A stretch of DNA of 64,000 nucleotides from a candidate division Hyd24-12 bacterium UBA6080 (GTDB lineage: Bacteria; Fermentibacterota; Fermentibacteria; Fermentibacterales; JCC-6), in assembly GCA_002436025.1 (NCBI GenBank), contig DIXM01000003.1:195454-259453 (forward strand), given 5' to 3'. A program made the translations under genes and the position numbers. The notes beneath the pieces are model-generated. The model made no database searches. It saw nothing but the letters and a program-made list of their open reading frames with translations, and was not told the origin of the DNA. Positions within the stretch are counted from its first letter, which is position 1. Each line of letters opens with the position of its first letter. Positions 9,022 to 17,191 of the stretch are shown one piece after another.

Positions 9022-9323
9022 GCATTTTTGGAGTTGTAAGGGCATTTGAGGGGTTGACCCTCGAGAGCGAAACCGGCGGCATTCTCTTTGAGGATCGGGT
9101 CATCGGCAGTATCGAGGAGGGCGGCGGTTCCTACGTCGTCAGGCTTCTGGTGCACTCGCTCGACCTCGAACTTCTGTCCGAGGAGTACCCTTTCATTTAC
9201 GTCGTCGGCGAGGGGTGGATAGAACTGATGATCGCAGACGAGACCGATGACTCTCAGATCTCTGCACTGATGGAGTGTCTCGGCAGCGCTGTTGAAAGGG
9301 CTCAGGAATCCGATCCGGAGTAG
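9018..9323 (+). CDS. Small acidic protein, unknown function
   Basis: A 101-residue soluble acidic protein starting [13 protein letters not shown], with no recognised motif, no signal peptide and no helix long enough to span a membrane. Its ATG overlaps the stop of the MutL-like gene (ATGA), so translation is coupled to it and a shared role is plausible. It ends 40 bases before the rubredoxin gene. The beta-rich N-terminal half (residues 5-45) and helical C-terminus suggest a compact small domain. Confidence 0.65.
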   Translation: MSIFGVVRAFEGLTLESETGGILFEDRVIGSIEEGGGSYVVRLLVHSLDLELLSEEYPFIYVVGEGWIELMIADETDDSQISALMECLGSAVERAQESDPE

Positions 9324-9363
9324 TTTCTGTTTGAAGCGGCAACAATCTCAAGGGAGGTACGAC

Positions 9364-9516
9364 ATGTGGGTTTGTCAGGCATGCGGATGGATCTACGACC
9401 CCGCCCAGGGTGACCCTGACGGTAACATCGCTCCGGGGACTGCTTTCGAAGACATACCCGACGACTGGGTGTGTCCGGTCTGCGGCGTTGGCAAGGACAT
9501 GTTCGAGAAGGAGTAG
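9364..9516 (+). CDS. Rubredoxin
   Basis: A 50-residue protein with both rubredoxin iron-binding knuckles, CQACGW at residues 4-9 and CPVCGVG at 37-43, and the typical spacing and length for this one-iron electron carrier. The conserved aromatic and proline pattern [10 protein letters not shown] and DDWVCPVC is intact. The start is the ATG at 9364, preceded by AAGGGAGG, rather than an upstream in-frame codon. Rubredoxins shuttle electrons in the cytoplasm, in anaerobes often to superoxide reductase or rubrerythrin; neither is present in the window. Confidence 0.95.
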   Translation: MWVCQACGWIYDPAQGDPDGNIAPGTAFEDIPDDWVCPVCGVGKDMFEKE

Positions 9517-9519
9517 CCA

Positions 9520-9780
9520 GTGATGAAGAAAACAGTGGTCGCCATTCTGGTCTCCCACAGGAATCAGGCCGCGGCAAATGTTCAGAAGGTCCTCACGGGC
9601 TGGGGCTGCATGATAAAGACCCGCCTCGGGATTCACGAAGGAACCCTCGACAACTGCTCGGAGAAGGGGCTTATCATCCTCGACCTTGTGGGCGAGGAAG
9701 AGAAGAAGGAGGAGCTGGTCAGGAAGCTGAACGCCCTGAGCGGGGTTTCCGCCAAACGGGTGGACCTGGAGCTTGACTGA
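9520..9780 (+). CDS. TM1266-like putative iron-only hydrogenase regulator
   Basis: An 86-residue protein with the ferredoxin-like beta-alpha-beta plan of the TM1266 family, annotated in databases as putative regulators of the iron-only hydrogenase system. Recognisable pieces are an N-terminal strand followed by NVQKVLTGWG, IKTRLGIHEG, a CSEKGLIILDL strand, and GVSAKRVDLEL at the end. The length is normal. It starts four bases after the rubredoxin stop and overlaps the next gene by 8 bases. No hydrogenase genes are visible in the window, so the regulated target is unknown. Confidence 0.75.
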   Translation: MMKKTVVAILVSHRNQAAANVQKVLTGWGCMIKTRLGIHEGTLDNCSEKGLIILDLVGEEEKKEELVRKLNALSGVSAKRVDLELD

Positions 9781-10555
9781 AGGCCTGGGGGCCCTCCTCG
9801 AGAACCTTTATGGAACGTGGAACCGCAGGGAGTTCGTTCACCCCGACCCTCTGGAATTCCTGTACGGTTACGATGACCCTGCAGACCGTGAGATCGTGGG
9901 GCTTCTCGCATCTTCCCTGGCGTACGGGCGGGTAACCCAGATACTGCGCAGCGTCGGTTCCGTTCTTGGAATGATGGGGGAACATCCCTCGAAGTTCCCC
10001 CCCCGCCTGCTTCGGGAAAACCTTGGCGGGTTCAGGCACAGGTTCACACCAGGCGATTCCATTGCCGAAATCTTTCAGGGGGCGGTGCGCCTTCAGGAAC
10101 GGCACGGCTCGCTGGGCGCCTTCGTCTCTCACGAGGTGTCCTGTTCTGGTCTGCTCGAAGCCCAGCGCCTTCTCGTTCACGGAATACTGGACAGCGCCGG
10201 CCCCACGAGCCTTCTGCCCTGTCCCACACGGGGAAGCTGCTGCAAGAGGCTCAACCTGTGGTTCCGCTGGATGGTCAGAAGCGATGCCGTTGATCCGGGA
10301 GGATGGGTTGGGGTTTCCCCTTCGGTGTTGCTGGTGCCGCTGGACACACATATGTGGAAAGTGGGGCGAAGCCTGGGCTTCACCGCGAGAAAATGCCCCG
10401 ACCTGAAGGCTGTCCTCGAGATCACCGAAGGATTTCGCGGGCTTTGCCCCTGTGATCCTGTCCGGTACGATTTCACCCTGACAAGGTTCGGTATCCGAAG
10501 CGGGTTGAGCCTTGAAACCCTTCTGGAGGAACTTGACCGGCAGGAGGGCAAGTAG
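9773..10555 (+). CDS. TIGR02757 / DUF2400 family protein
   Basis: A 260-residue protein of the TIGR02757 (DUF2400) family, of unknown function. The family start pattern PLEFLYGYDDPADREIVGLL and an alpha-helical body are present, with PLDTHMWKVGRSLG near residue 190 and GLCPCDPVRYDFTLTRFGI near the end; the family is distantly like HhH-GPD base-excision glycosylases. A TTG start is used, inside the end of the upstream gene. Cysteines near residues 147-160 and 226-228 are notable but no cluster is established. Confidence 0.8.
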   Translation: MTEGLGALLENLYGTWNRREFVHPDPLEFLYGYDDPADREIVGLLASSLAYGRVTQILRSVGSVLGMMGEHPSKFPPRLLRENLGGFRHRFTPGDSIAEIFQGAVRLQERHGSLGAFVSHEVSCSGLLEAQRLLVHGILDSAGPTSLLPCPTRGSCCKRLNLWFRWMVRSDAVDPGGWVGVSPSVLLVPLDTHMWKVGRSLGFTARKCPDLKAVLEITEGFRGLCPCDPVRYDFTLTRFGIRSGLSLETLLEELDRQEGK

Positions 10556-10573
10556 TAAATTTGCTCCTCGTGT

Positions 10574-10649
<76 letters not shown>

Positions 10650-10670
10650 AACCTTTTTTAACGTGTCACC

Positions 10671-11060
10671 ATGAAATACAATCCGAACGCGATATCAGTT
10701 CAGCCCATGAGTGCCGGCGGTCCCGGTGGCCAACACCAGAACCGCAGCCTCACGGGCGTCACGCTGGTGTTCAGCATCGCTGACAGCGGGCTCCCCGACG
10801 ACGTTTCCGAAAGGCTTCGTGATGCGGCGGGTTCAAGGTTGAATGGCCGGGACGAGATAGTCATCCAGGCCAGGGAGCACCGCAGCTTTGAACAGAACCT
10901 CAGGGCCGCCCGTAAAAGGCTTGAAAAGCTTCTTGAACAGGCTTCGCGCAAGCCCGTTCAAAGGATTCCCTCCCGGCCCACCGAAGCATCCCGGGAACGA
11001 AGGCTCGAAGAGAAGCGCCAGAGGGCGGAAATCAAGATCAGACGCCGCGAGGAAGAGTGA
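10671..11060 (+). CDS. RF-1 domain peptidyl-tRNA hydrolase, ArfB/YaeJ-like
   Basis: A 129-residue protein with the class I release-factor GGQ motif in the context SAGGPGGQHQNRS (residues 14-26), as in ArfB/YaeJ-type stalled-ribosome rescue factors, followed by a lysine/arginine-rich helical tail from about residue 80. The GGQ loop hydrolyses peptidyl-tRNA, while the basic tail in ArfB enters the empty mRNA channel. The protein has no codon-recognition domain. The ATG is 21 bases after the tRNA-Phe gene. An RF-H-like role is an alternative. Confidence 0.83.
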   Translation: MKYNPNAISVQPMSAGGPGGQHQNRSLTGVTLVFSIADSGLPDDVSERLRDAAGSRLNGRDEIVIQAREHRSFEQNLRAARKRLEKLLEQASRKPVQRIPSRPTEASRERRLEEKRQRAEIKIRRREEE

Positions 11061-11069
11061 AAAGACCCC

Positions 11070-12248
11070 TCAGGGTGTGACGACCAGGAACGGCCCGTCT
11101 TCGAGGGAAACCACATTGCCTATGACAGCTGCCGCCGTGTCTCCGGTCTGGTGAAGTCTGTCAAGAAGTTCATCGGACTGCTCCGGACGGACCGCCGCCA
11201 GAAGGCCGCCCGAGGTCTGGGCGTCGAACAGGAGTTTTGCATGGTCGGGGTCGATCCCCGGGTCGACCGAGGCATACTCCCCCACGTACTTCCTGTTGTT
11301 TCCCGACCCGCCGGGGAAGAAATCGTGGGCGTACTTTCGTGCCCCCGGGAAGAGCGGCACCGACCCGGCGGCTATCCTGAACTTCACTTTGGAGCTGCGG
11401 GCCATGGCCAGGGCGTGCCCGAGCAGGCCGAACCCTGTGATGTCGGTCATGGCGCTCACATCGCAGTTTCTCATTGCCCTTGATGCGTAAAGGTTAAGCC
11501 TTTCCATGGAGGCGACCACCGGCCTGAAAAGCTCGGGCGGCAGGGCCGAGGCCTTGTTGGCCGTGGTGAGGACTCCGGAACCCAGGGGTTTTGTAAGCAG
11601 AAGTACGTCCCCGACCCGGGCGGATGAGTTGCGAAGCGCTTTCTCGGGGTGGATCACCCCTGTGACGCTGAGGCCGAAGACCACCTGGTCCTGCTCCATG
11701 GTGTGACCACCCACCAGAACAACCCCAGCTTCGACAAGCTTTTCGCAGGCGCCGGAGAGGATCTGCTCGATGATGTCCGACCCGAGTACATTGCCGGGGA
11801 AGCAAAGGAGGTTCATTGCCGTGACGGCGTCGCCTCCCATGGCCCAGACATCGGACATGCTGTTTGCTGCGGCGATGCGCCCGAACTCGAGCGGACTGGC
11901 CACAACGGGAGTGAAGAAATCCACGGTCTGAACAAGCGCCACTTCTGGGGTCAGAAGATAGACGCCGGCATCATCCATGGACTCCATGCCCACGATCAGA
12001 TTCTGTGACTGGATCCGGGGAAGGCGTTCAAGTATTCCCGACAACCTGCCGGGAGACATCTTGCCCGCTCAACCGGCGCAGGCGGCGTAGTCCATGAGGT
12101 TCACCGACGGGGATGAAACCTCATGCGCCTTTCCCGGAACACCTTTCTCGCAGTAGACCTGTTCCCCCAGAAGCTCATGAAACCTGCGGCACGCCACGCA
12201 GTCGCCGTGCCGCTCACACTCGAGGGGGCAGGGGCAGTTGCTGTTCAT
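11070..12248 (-). CDS. selD: Selenide, water dikinase as a selenoprotein (in-frame UGA), with Cys-rich N-terminal extension
   Basis: SelD makes selenophosphate from selenide and ATP for selenocysteine tRNA synthesis. Stopping at the UGA leaves a 329-residue body that lacks the catalytic Cys/Sec and essential Lys. Upstream in the same frame the sequence reads LMDYAACAG-UGA-AGKMSPGRL, aligning with E. coli LTQYSHGAGCGCKISPKVL, so the UGA (12069-12071) occupies the catalytic Cys17 position and the next Lys is present. A SECIS-like hairpin follows. The open frame continues to an ATG at 12248 preceded by GGAAAGGGG and a TATAAT promoter. This adds a domain with C5, C7, C11, H14, C17, C20, H24 and C33, like small CPC..CxRHGxC zinc-binding proteins. 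An internal ATG at 12095 would give a normal-length SelD (Sec9). Sec is near-certain; the fused start is likely. Confidence 0.9.
12036..12054 (-). promoter_or_regulatory. Bacterial SECIS-like hairpin in selD
   Basis: An uninterrupted stem-loop in the mRNA, TCCCGGCA / GGT / TGTCGGGA, with 8 pairs (one G-T) and a three-base loop beginning with G. The loop starts 23 bases after the UGA codon. A G within the first two loop bases and a spacing of roughly 16-37 bases are the published bacterial SECIS features, which recruit SelB to insert selenocysteine. The element lies inside the coding sequence, as bacterial SECIS elements do. Confidence 0.75.
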
Positions 12249-12275
12249 TCATCCCCTTTCCAACGGGATTGCAGT

Positions 12276-12302
12276 ATTATACGTTGCGGGCGGCGAAGTC
12301 AA
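12276..12302 (-). promoter_or_regulatory. Sigma-70-type promoter for selD
   Basis: On the minus strand a perfect TATAAT (12276-12281) lies 15 bases downstream of TTGACT (12297-12302). The predicted transcription start is near 12269, giving a leader of about 20 bases that carries GGAAAGGGG just before the ATG at 12248. The spacer is shorter than the ideal 17. Its placement supports translation starting at the Cys-rich extension. Confidence 0.55.
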
Positions 12303-12339
12303 AATCTCTCATAAAACGCTTCTTCGAAGGGGCATACAT

Positions 12340-13494
12340 ATGGTTCAGCTGTTGTTGCCGGCGGTTCTCTTTCTGTCTTTTCCCGAGATCGTTTCGGTTA
12401 CCGACCGTCCCAATGACGCAGGCGACAGGCTGATCATCAGTGTGAGCATGCCCGACGAGGTTCAGGATGCCGCCGGGCTTCTTGTTTGGCGGACACCCGC
12501 CGATCAGGAGTCGTGGATGCTCGTCATGGTCGAGGGCCTTCCCCTTGAGAGCGAAGAGCTTGTTGATGGCTACGACCCCGACTTTCCCCTGCTTCCCGGA
12601 ACCAGCTACCATTACATGCCCGGGTTGCTCACCCTGTCCGGCGACACACTTCGCGGGCCGGTCTTCACCAATGCTGAGATACCAGTGGGTTCGTGGTTCC
12701 ATACCGGCGAGGTTCCCACCCTCGTGGCCTGTCTGGTCTTTCTTGCCCTCATTTTCTATTACTTCCAAAGGGCGGTGAGGGGCGCAAATTTCTATCTGAG
12801 ACCCATAGCCGGGATCGAGGCCATCGACGAGGCCATCGGACGGGCCACGGAGATGGGAAAACCAATCCTCTATGTTCCCGGGCTCTCCACGATCGATGAT
12901 GTGGCAACGATCGCCAGTCTCACCATCCTGGGCAGGGTCGCCCGGAAGGTGGCGGATTACCAGACCCAGATAATCGTGCCCAACACCGATCCGATCGTGT
13001 ACACCGTTGCTGAGGAATCGGTGAAACAGGCCTACCTCGAGGCGGGAAGGCCCGACTCATTCGACCCCAACAGCGTGTTCTTCCTCACGTCCAGCCAGTT
13101 CGCCTATGTTGCCGGGGTCAACGGAATAATGATGAGGGAAAGACCCGCCACGAACTTCTACCTCGGCATGTTCTGGGCTGAAAGCCTCATCCTCGCCGAG
13201 ACGGGGTCACTTTCCGGAGCGATCCAGATCGCCGGCACCGATGCGGTGACCCAGCTTCCCTTCTTCATCACGACCTGCGACTACACACTGATAGGGGAGG
13301 AGCTCTATGCCGCAAGTGCCTACCTGGGCCGTGAGCCCAGGCAGATCGGGGGCATCAAGAGCCTCGACGCCTGCAAGGTGATAATCATGACCCTCATCAT
13401 CCTGGGCGTCGCTGCATTCATTGTCGACTTCGTGGCCGGGACCGGTTTTCTCGTAATGTTGAGGCAGGCTATCACCACACCCGAGGTCATGTAG
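12340..13494 (+). CDS. DUF6754-type membrane protein with FN3-like ectodomain (copy 2)
   Basis: A 384-residue paralog of the protein at 2576. It keeps the same order: signal peptide (1-15), FN3-like domain with IVSVTDRPNDAGDRLIIS, a transmembrane helix (about 126-145), and the conserved domain with FYLRPIAGIEAIDEAIGRAT onward, then a C-terminal hydrophobic segment. The conserved domain is almost identical in protein sequence to copy 1, whereas DNA codons differ widely, so the duplication is old and the domain is under strong purifying selection. I chose the ATG at 12340, which follows CGAAGGGG and opens a clean signal peptide, over an upstream TTG. The other three operon genes are not repeated here. 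Confidence 0.8.
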   Translation: MVQLLLPAVLFLSFPEIVSVTDRPNDAGDRLIISVSMPDEVQDAAGLLVWRTPADQESWMLVMVEGLPLESEELVDGYDPDFPLLPGTSYHYMPGLLTLSGDTLRGPVFTNAEIPVGSWFHTGEVPTLVACLVFLALIFYYFQRAVRGANFYLRPIAGIEAIDEAIGRATEMGKPILYVPGLSTIDDVATIASLTILGRVARKVADYQTQIIVPNTDPIVYTVAEESVKQAYLEAGRPDSFDPNSVFFLTSSQFAYVAGVNGIMMRERPATNFYLGMFWAESLILAETGSLSGAIQIAGTDAVTQLPFFITTCDYTLIGEELYAASAYLGREPRQIGGIKSLDACKVIIMTLIILGVAAFIVDFVAGTGFLVMLRQAITTPEVM

Positions 13495-13520
13495 GCTGCC
13501 CCCAGCGGAGGCCCGTCGGC

Positions 13521-13949
13521 ATGATCATCCGCACCATGAACAAAAGGGATCACGAGGAACTGCTGCGTCTCTGGAGTTCTTTTCCCGGTAACGCAATAAC
13601 CGGGGCGGACTCCCGGGATGAGTTCGAAGCCTTTCTCGAGAAGAACTCATCGTTCTGTTTCACCGCGTGCGAAAGTGATGAGGTAGTGGGCAGCGTCATG
13701 GCCGGCAGCGACGGCAGGCGCGGTTACGTCTACCACCTGGCGGTGAGGGCTGACAATCAGCGGAAAGGCCTTGGTGGAGCCCTCATGCGCAGGGCCGAAG
13801 ACGCCCTGTCCAAGGCCGGACTTGAAAAGATCCACCTCTTCATATTCAGCGACAACCCTGCCGTCTCTTTCTACGAAAAGTCGGGCTGGCATGTGCGCAA
13901 TGACATCACCGTGATGAGCAGGGTTCTCAGGGGCGACTCGCGCAGGTAG
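13521..13949 (+). CDS. GNAT family N-acetyltransferase
   Basis: A 142-residue GNAT acyltransferase. The acetyl-CoA pyrophosphate-binding motif A is VRADNQRKGLGGALMRRAED (about residues 74-93), and the motif B region IHLFIFSDNPAVSFYEKSGW follows. The substrate is unknown; similar single-domain proteins act on amines, amino acids or protein N-termini. GCGGAGG precedes the ATG, 26 bases after the DUF6754 copy 2 stop. Confidence 0.85.
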   Translation: MIIRTMNKRDHEELLRLWSSFPGNAITGADSRDEFEAFLEKNSSFCFTACESDEVVGSVMAGSDGRRGYVYHLAVRADNQRKGLGGALMRRAEDALSKAGLEKIHLFIFSDNPAVSFYEKSGWHVRNDITVMSRVLRGDSRR

Positions 13950-14046
13950 ATCGCAGCCTCGCACATCCATCGCTCCATATGGATAATGACTTGGAACAAT
14001 TGACACTCTGGTGAATAGCTGTTAGAACAGAGCCGGAGGTGAAGCC

Positions 14047-14607
14047 ATGAGTGCCTTTTTGGGGCTTGTTGTTTTTGTCACCGGAGTTTTTGCTGGTCAG
14101 CTTTTGCAGTATGACGACGGAACAGCCACGTGGTTCAGCTTTGACGGCAAGTACCGTGGAGTTGCATTTGATGTGGGCCACTTCAACCCCGACGCCAGCG
14201 GATTTGACCTGAACACTGTTGAGTACTGGTTCTACAACTCCGGCATCCCGTTGTGGGACACCGACCAGTTCTACGCAGAAGTCTGGGAAGGCGGGGTGGG
14301 GGGGCCGGTGGGTCTTCTCGCCACACAGACCGTAACAGCACTTCATTTCTCCCCCTGTTACCTCCAGCTTTCTGATCCCCTGACCACCGGAACAGGCTTC
14401 TGGTGTCTTGTCAACACCGAGCTGAGCGCCAACGGGTCGCCATCGCTGCTGGGGGATGACGTAACTGATCACGACAGAAGCCTGTTCTCGAGCAACATGA
14501 CGAGCTGGACCGCATGGACTCTGGGTGACTACCTGGTCAGGGCGGACGGAGAGTTCTTCTTTTCGCTTGAAACGGGCAGCTGGGCGGCGATAAAGGCATT
14601 GTTCTAG
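14047..14607 (+). CDS. Secreted protein with SWAAIK-type C-terminal tail
   Basis: A 186-residue exported protein: signal peptide (1-17), then a beta-rich region with many aromatic residues (DDGTATWFSFDG and VEYWFYNSG), and a C-terminus ending GSWAAIKALF. That tail resembles the STWGSIK endings of the secreted proteins at 52332, 56707 and 59565. CGGAGGTGAAG precedes the ATG. Function unknown; an extracellular or outer-surface location is inferred. The last 4 bases overlap the convergent gene that ends at 14604. Confidence 0.7.
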   Translation: MSAFLGLVVFVTGVFAGQLLQYDDGTATWFSFDGKYRGVAFDVGHFNPDASGFDLNTVEYWFYNSGIPLWDTDQFYAEVWEGGVGGPVGLLATQTVTALHFSPCYLQLSDPLTTGTGFWCLVNTELSANGSPSLLGDDVTDHDRSLFSSNMTSWTAWTLGDYLVRADGEFFFSLETGSWAAIKALF

Positions 14608-15053
14608 GATACCGCTGCTGTTGCGGGCTCCACAAGGCCCATCTTCTCGAGCCTTGCCAGTACCGCTTTTTCCGTTCGACCGGCAAAACCCGCCAGGGCC
14701 GTGACGTCGGGGTTTTTGCTGAACTCGCGTTCAAGTGCTTCTTCCTCTTCCTGTGACCATTTCGTGAAAGCCTTCGGGTGAGCCGTGCGGACATCGATCA
14801 GCTCGTCGTCGGGTCTGGTCGCGACAAGTTCGGCGACACGGTCGGCGGCTTCCCCCAGAAGCCTTCTGAACTCGTCCAGCCCCTCCTCGAAAACCATCAC
14901 CCGGCGCTGGGAGAATGATTCGCCCTCGGTGCGCCTGCTTTCGGTTATGGAAAGGTAGTACCTTCCGTTGACTGCCCGTCTGGCGTCGATGAAGTAGGTG
15001 GTTTTCCCTGAGTTTACCCTTGCTTCGTAGACCGATGTGCGTTCTTCAGCCAT
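14604..15053 (-). CDS. DUF3276 / PUR-family nucleic-acid-binding protein
   Basis: A 149-residue protein. Residues about 5-75 form a PUR-alpha-like domain of the DUF3276 type (SGKTTYFIDARRAVNGRYYL and SITESRR), known in Bacteroidetes and spirochetes as a single-stranded nucleic-acid-binding fold. The C-terminal part (about 98-145) is a short helical segment, AFTKWSQEEEEALEREF, resembling a SANT/Myb-like or DUF-type helix-turn-helix. It runs divergently from the YgiQ gene. AAAGGAG lies 11 bases upstream of the ATG. Confidence 0.75.
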   Translation of the reverse strand: MAEERTSVYEARVNSGKTTYFIDARRAVNGRYYLSITESRRTEGESFSQRRVMVFEEGLDEFRRLLGEAADRVAELVATRPDDELIDVRTAHPKAFTKWSQEEEEALEREFSKNPDVTALAGFAGRTEKAVLARLEKMGLVEPATAAVS

Positions 15054-15151
15054 TTCGAACTGCTCCTTTCACTGAACAGATGTTCACAAACATAAGTACG
15101 GTCCGGACGGCCATTTTTTCAAGGGTATATTCCAGGGTAAAGGGGAGAGCA

Positions 15152-16960
15152 GTGTCAAAAGGCGTTGTACCTATCACCGGAAGGGAAATGAGGGCCCTGG
15201 GCCTTCGAAACCCCGATGTCCTTCTTGTCAGCGGCGATGCCTTTGTAGACCATCCGTCGTTCGGGGCGGCGATAATCGCCAGAGTTCTTGAGGCAGCCGG
15301 GTACACTGTCTGTGTGCTTGCCCAGCCCAACCCCGACGATCCCTCCTCTTTTCTCGAAATGGGCGTCCCAAGGCTTTTTGTCGGTGTCACTCCCGGCAAC
15401 ATGGACAGCATGGTGAACCATTACACAAGCATGAACCGCCTCCGCTCGGATGACGCGTACAGCCCGGGGGGAGAGCCGGGGGCAAGGCCCGACCGCGCCG
15501 AAATGAAGTACGTGAACGTGCTGCAGAGGGTGATGAAGGGTGTTCCAGTCATCCTCGGCGGGTTGGGGCCATCCACACGCCGCGTAAGCCACTACGATTT
15601 CTGGACAGACAGCGTTCGAAAGAGCATCCTTCTCGACACCAAGGCAAGCCTTCTGGTGTACGGGATGGCCGAGAACACCGTTCTGGAGCTTGCACGCAGG
15701 CTTGACTCGGCCCGGCCCATCCACGGCATCCGTGGCACATGCTGGTTCGGGTCGAAGATTGACCCCATGCCCGGCGATGTTGAACTTCCGTCCCATGAGG
15801 AGACCACATCGTCCCCTCAGGCCTTCATGCTCATGACGAAGCTCATCGAGGAAAACCAGAACCCATGGAACGCCGGAAGGCTTCTGCAAAGGGCGGACAC
15901 CAGGACACTCGTGGTGGAGCCGCCGGCCTTCCCGCTGACCACTGAAGAAATGGACGCAGTCTACGCCCTGCCCTTCACCGGCAGACCCCATCCATCCTAC
16001 ACCGCCGAGATCCCGGCTTTCGGCATGATAGGCAACTCCATTACAGCGGTTCGGGGTTGCCCCGGCGGCTGCACTTTCTGTGCCCTCGGCGTTCATCAGG
16101 GGAGGTTCATTACTTCACGAAGCAGTGAGTCGGTGCTGGGAGAGGTTGAAAGGCTTGTTTCCCGGAACCCCGGGGGAGTTATGGTGAGCGACATAGGTGG
16201 CCCCACGGCGAACGTATACGGTCTGGGCTGCACGAACACCCGGGCCATGAGAGCGTGCAGACGGCCCTCCTGTCTGTATCCCGAGATCTGCCGCTGGTTC
16301 GGGACCGATCATTCCCCGTTCATCGATCTTCTCAGGGATGCCTCTGCCGTGCCGGGAGTGGACAGGGTGATGGTCTCAAGCGGCATAAGGCACGACCTTG
16401 CCCTTCGGGACCCCCGTTTCATCGAAGTCCTGGTTCGGAACCATGTACCGGGTCATCTCAAGATCGCCCCTGAACACACTGAAGACCAGGTACTGAAGCT
16501 CATGCGAAAACCCCCGGTGCAGACATGGCTTGCATTCTGTACCGAGTTCGAAAGGCTCTCCAGAAAGGCCGGGAGAAGGCAGTACATCCTGCCCTACATC
16601 ATAGCTGCGTTTCCGGGGTGCACGATGAACCACATGAAGAGCTGCCGGGAGAGGCTTCAGGCCATGGGTGCCCTGCCAAGGCAGGTTCAGGTGTTTCTGC
16701 CCACCCCCATGACCGTAGCTGCGGCCATGTACCATACCGGCCTTGACTACGAGACCGGAGAGCCCCTGCAGGTGAGAAAACGACCCTCGGAGAAGACCGC
16801 GCAGAAAAACGCGGTGCTTGGCGTCAGCGAAGGAGAAGCAGGGTTGCCGCCATCCCCGCGTGGATCCCGGCATCGGTCAGAAGCCAGGGGAGCAGACGGC
16901 CCCGTCGGGCCAGCAGGATCGCGGACACACGGAACAGGGCCTCAACGGCGAAAAGGGTGA
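15152..16960 (+). CDS. YgiQ family radical SAM protein (UPF0313)
   Basis: A 602-residue radical SAM protein of the YgiQ family, substrate unknown. The UPF0313 N-terminal domain (VLLVSGDAFVDHPSFGAAII) is followed by the cluster-binding motif RGCPGGCTFCALGVHQGR at about residues 300-317 and the family C-terminal region up to RKRPSEKTAQKNAVLG near residue 560. I chose the GTG at 15152 because GGGGAGAG precedes it and family similarity begins there. The last 45 or so residues are low-complexity Arg/Gly/Pro and read antisense through the end of the gene at 16824, so that tail is an unselected extension or reflects a lost stop codon. Confidence 0.85.
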   Translation: MSKGVVPITGREMRALGLRNPDVLLVSGDAFVDHPSFGAAIIARVLEAAGYTVCVLAQPNPDDPSSFLEMGVPRLFVGVTPGNMDSMVNHYTSMNRLRSDDAYSPGGEPGARPDRAEMKYVNVLQRVMKGVPVILGGLGPSTRRVSHYDFWTDSVRKSILLDTKASLLVYGMAENTVLELARRLDSARPIHGIRGTCWFGSKIDPMPGDVELPSHEETTSSPQAFMLMTKLIEENQNPWNAGRLLQRADTRTLVVEPPAFPLTTEEMDAVYALPFTGRPHPSYTAEIPAFGMIGNSITAVRGCPGGCTFCALGVHQGRFITSRSSESVLGEVERLVSRNPGGVMVSDIGGPTANVYGLGCTNTRAMRACRRPSCLYPEICRWFGTDHSPFIDLLRDASAVPGVDRVMVSSGIRHDLALRDPRFIEVLVRNHVPGHLKIAPEHTEDQVLKLMRKPPVQTWLAFCTEFERLSRKAGRRQYILPYIIAAFPGCTMNHMKSCRERLQAMGALPRQVQVFLPTPMTVAAAMYHTGLDYETGEPLQVRKRPSEKTAQKNAVLGVSEGEAGLPPSPRGSRHRSEARGADGPVGPAGSRTHGTGPQRRKG

Positions 16961-17126
16961 AGAAAACTGCTGCCAGGTGGTTGTGCGGGGCGTCGGGGAG
17001 CCTGCCTTCAGCAAGAAGGCTCCGGGCGTCACGGGTCAGGCCGCAGAAGACGCACGGTTCTCCCGTGGAAGCAACATTCCTGCAGACTGTAAGTTCCGGC
17101 CACAACCCCGTGACGAAGGGTTCCAC
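16824..17126 (-). CDS. DUF2752 family membrane protein
   Basis: A protein with the DUF2752 signature CVFCGLTRDARSLLAEG (Cys-x-x-Cys-Gly-Leu-Thr-Arg) and two following hydrophobic helices; 100 residues from the GTG at 17126. The frame continues upstream into another hydrophobic helix (YLIINCTVAGLLAYCLAIPL), and the family normally has a helix there. A start at the CTG at 17195, overlapping the upstream stop as CTGA, would include it; no ATG, GTG or TTG is available in that stretch. Function unknown. Its 3' end lies under the YgiQ tail on the other strand. Confidence 0.7.
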   Translation of the reverse strand: MEPFVTGLWPELTVCRNVASTGEPCVFCGLTRDARSLLAEGRLPDAPHNHLAAVFFTLFAVEALFRVSAILLARRGRLLPWLLTDAGIHAGMAATLLLLR

Positions 17127-17191
17127 AAGGGGAATTGCCAGACAATAGGCCAGGAGCCCCGCGACAGTGCAGTTGATGATGAGGTAAGTCT

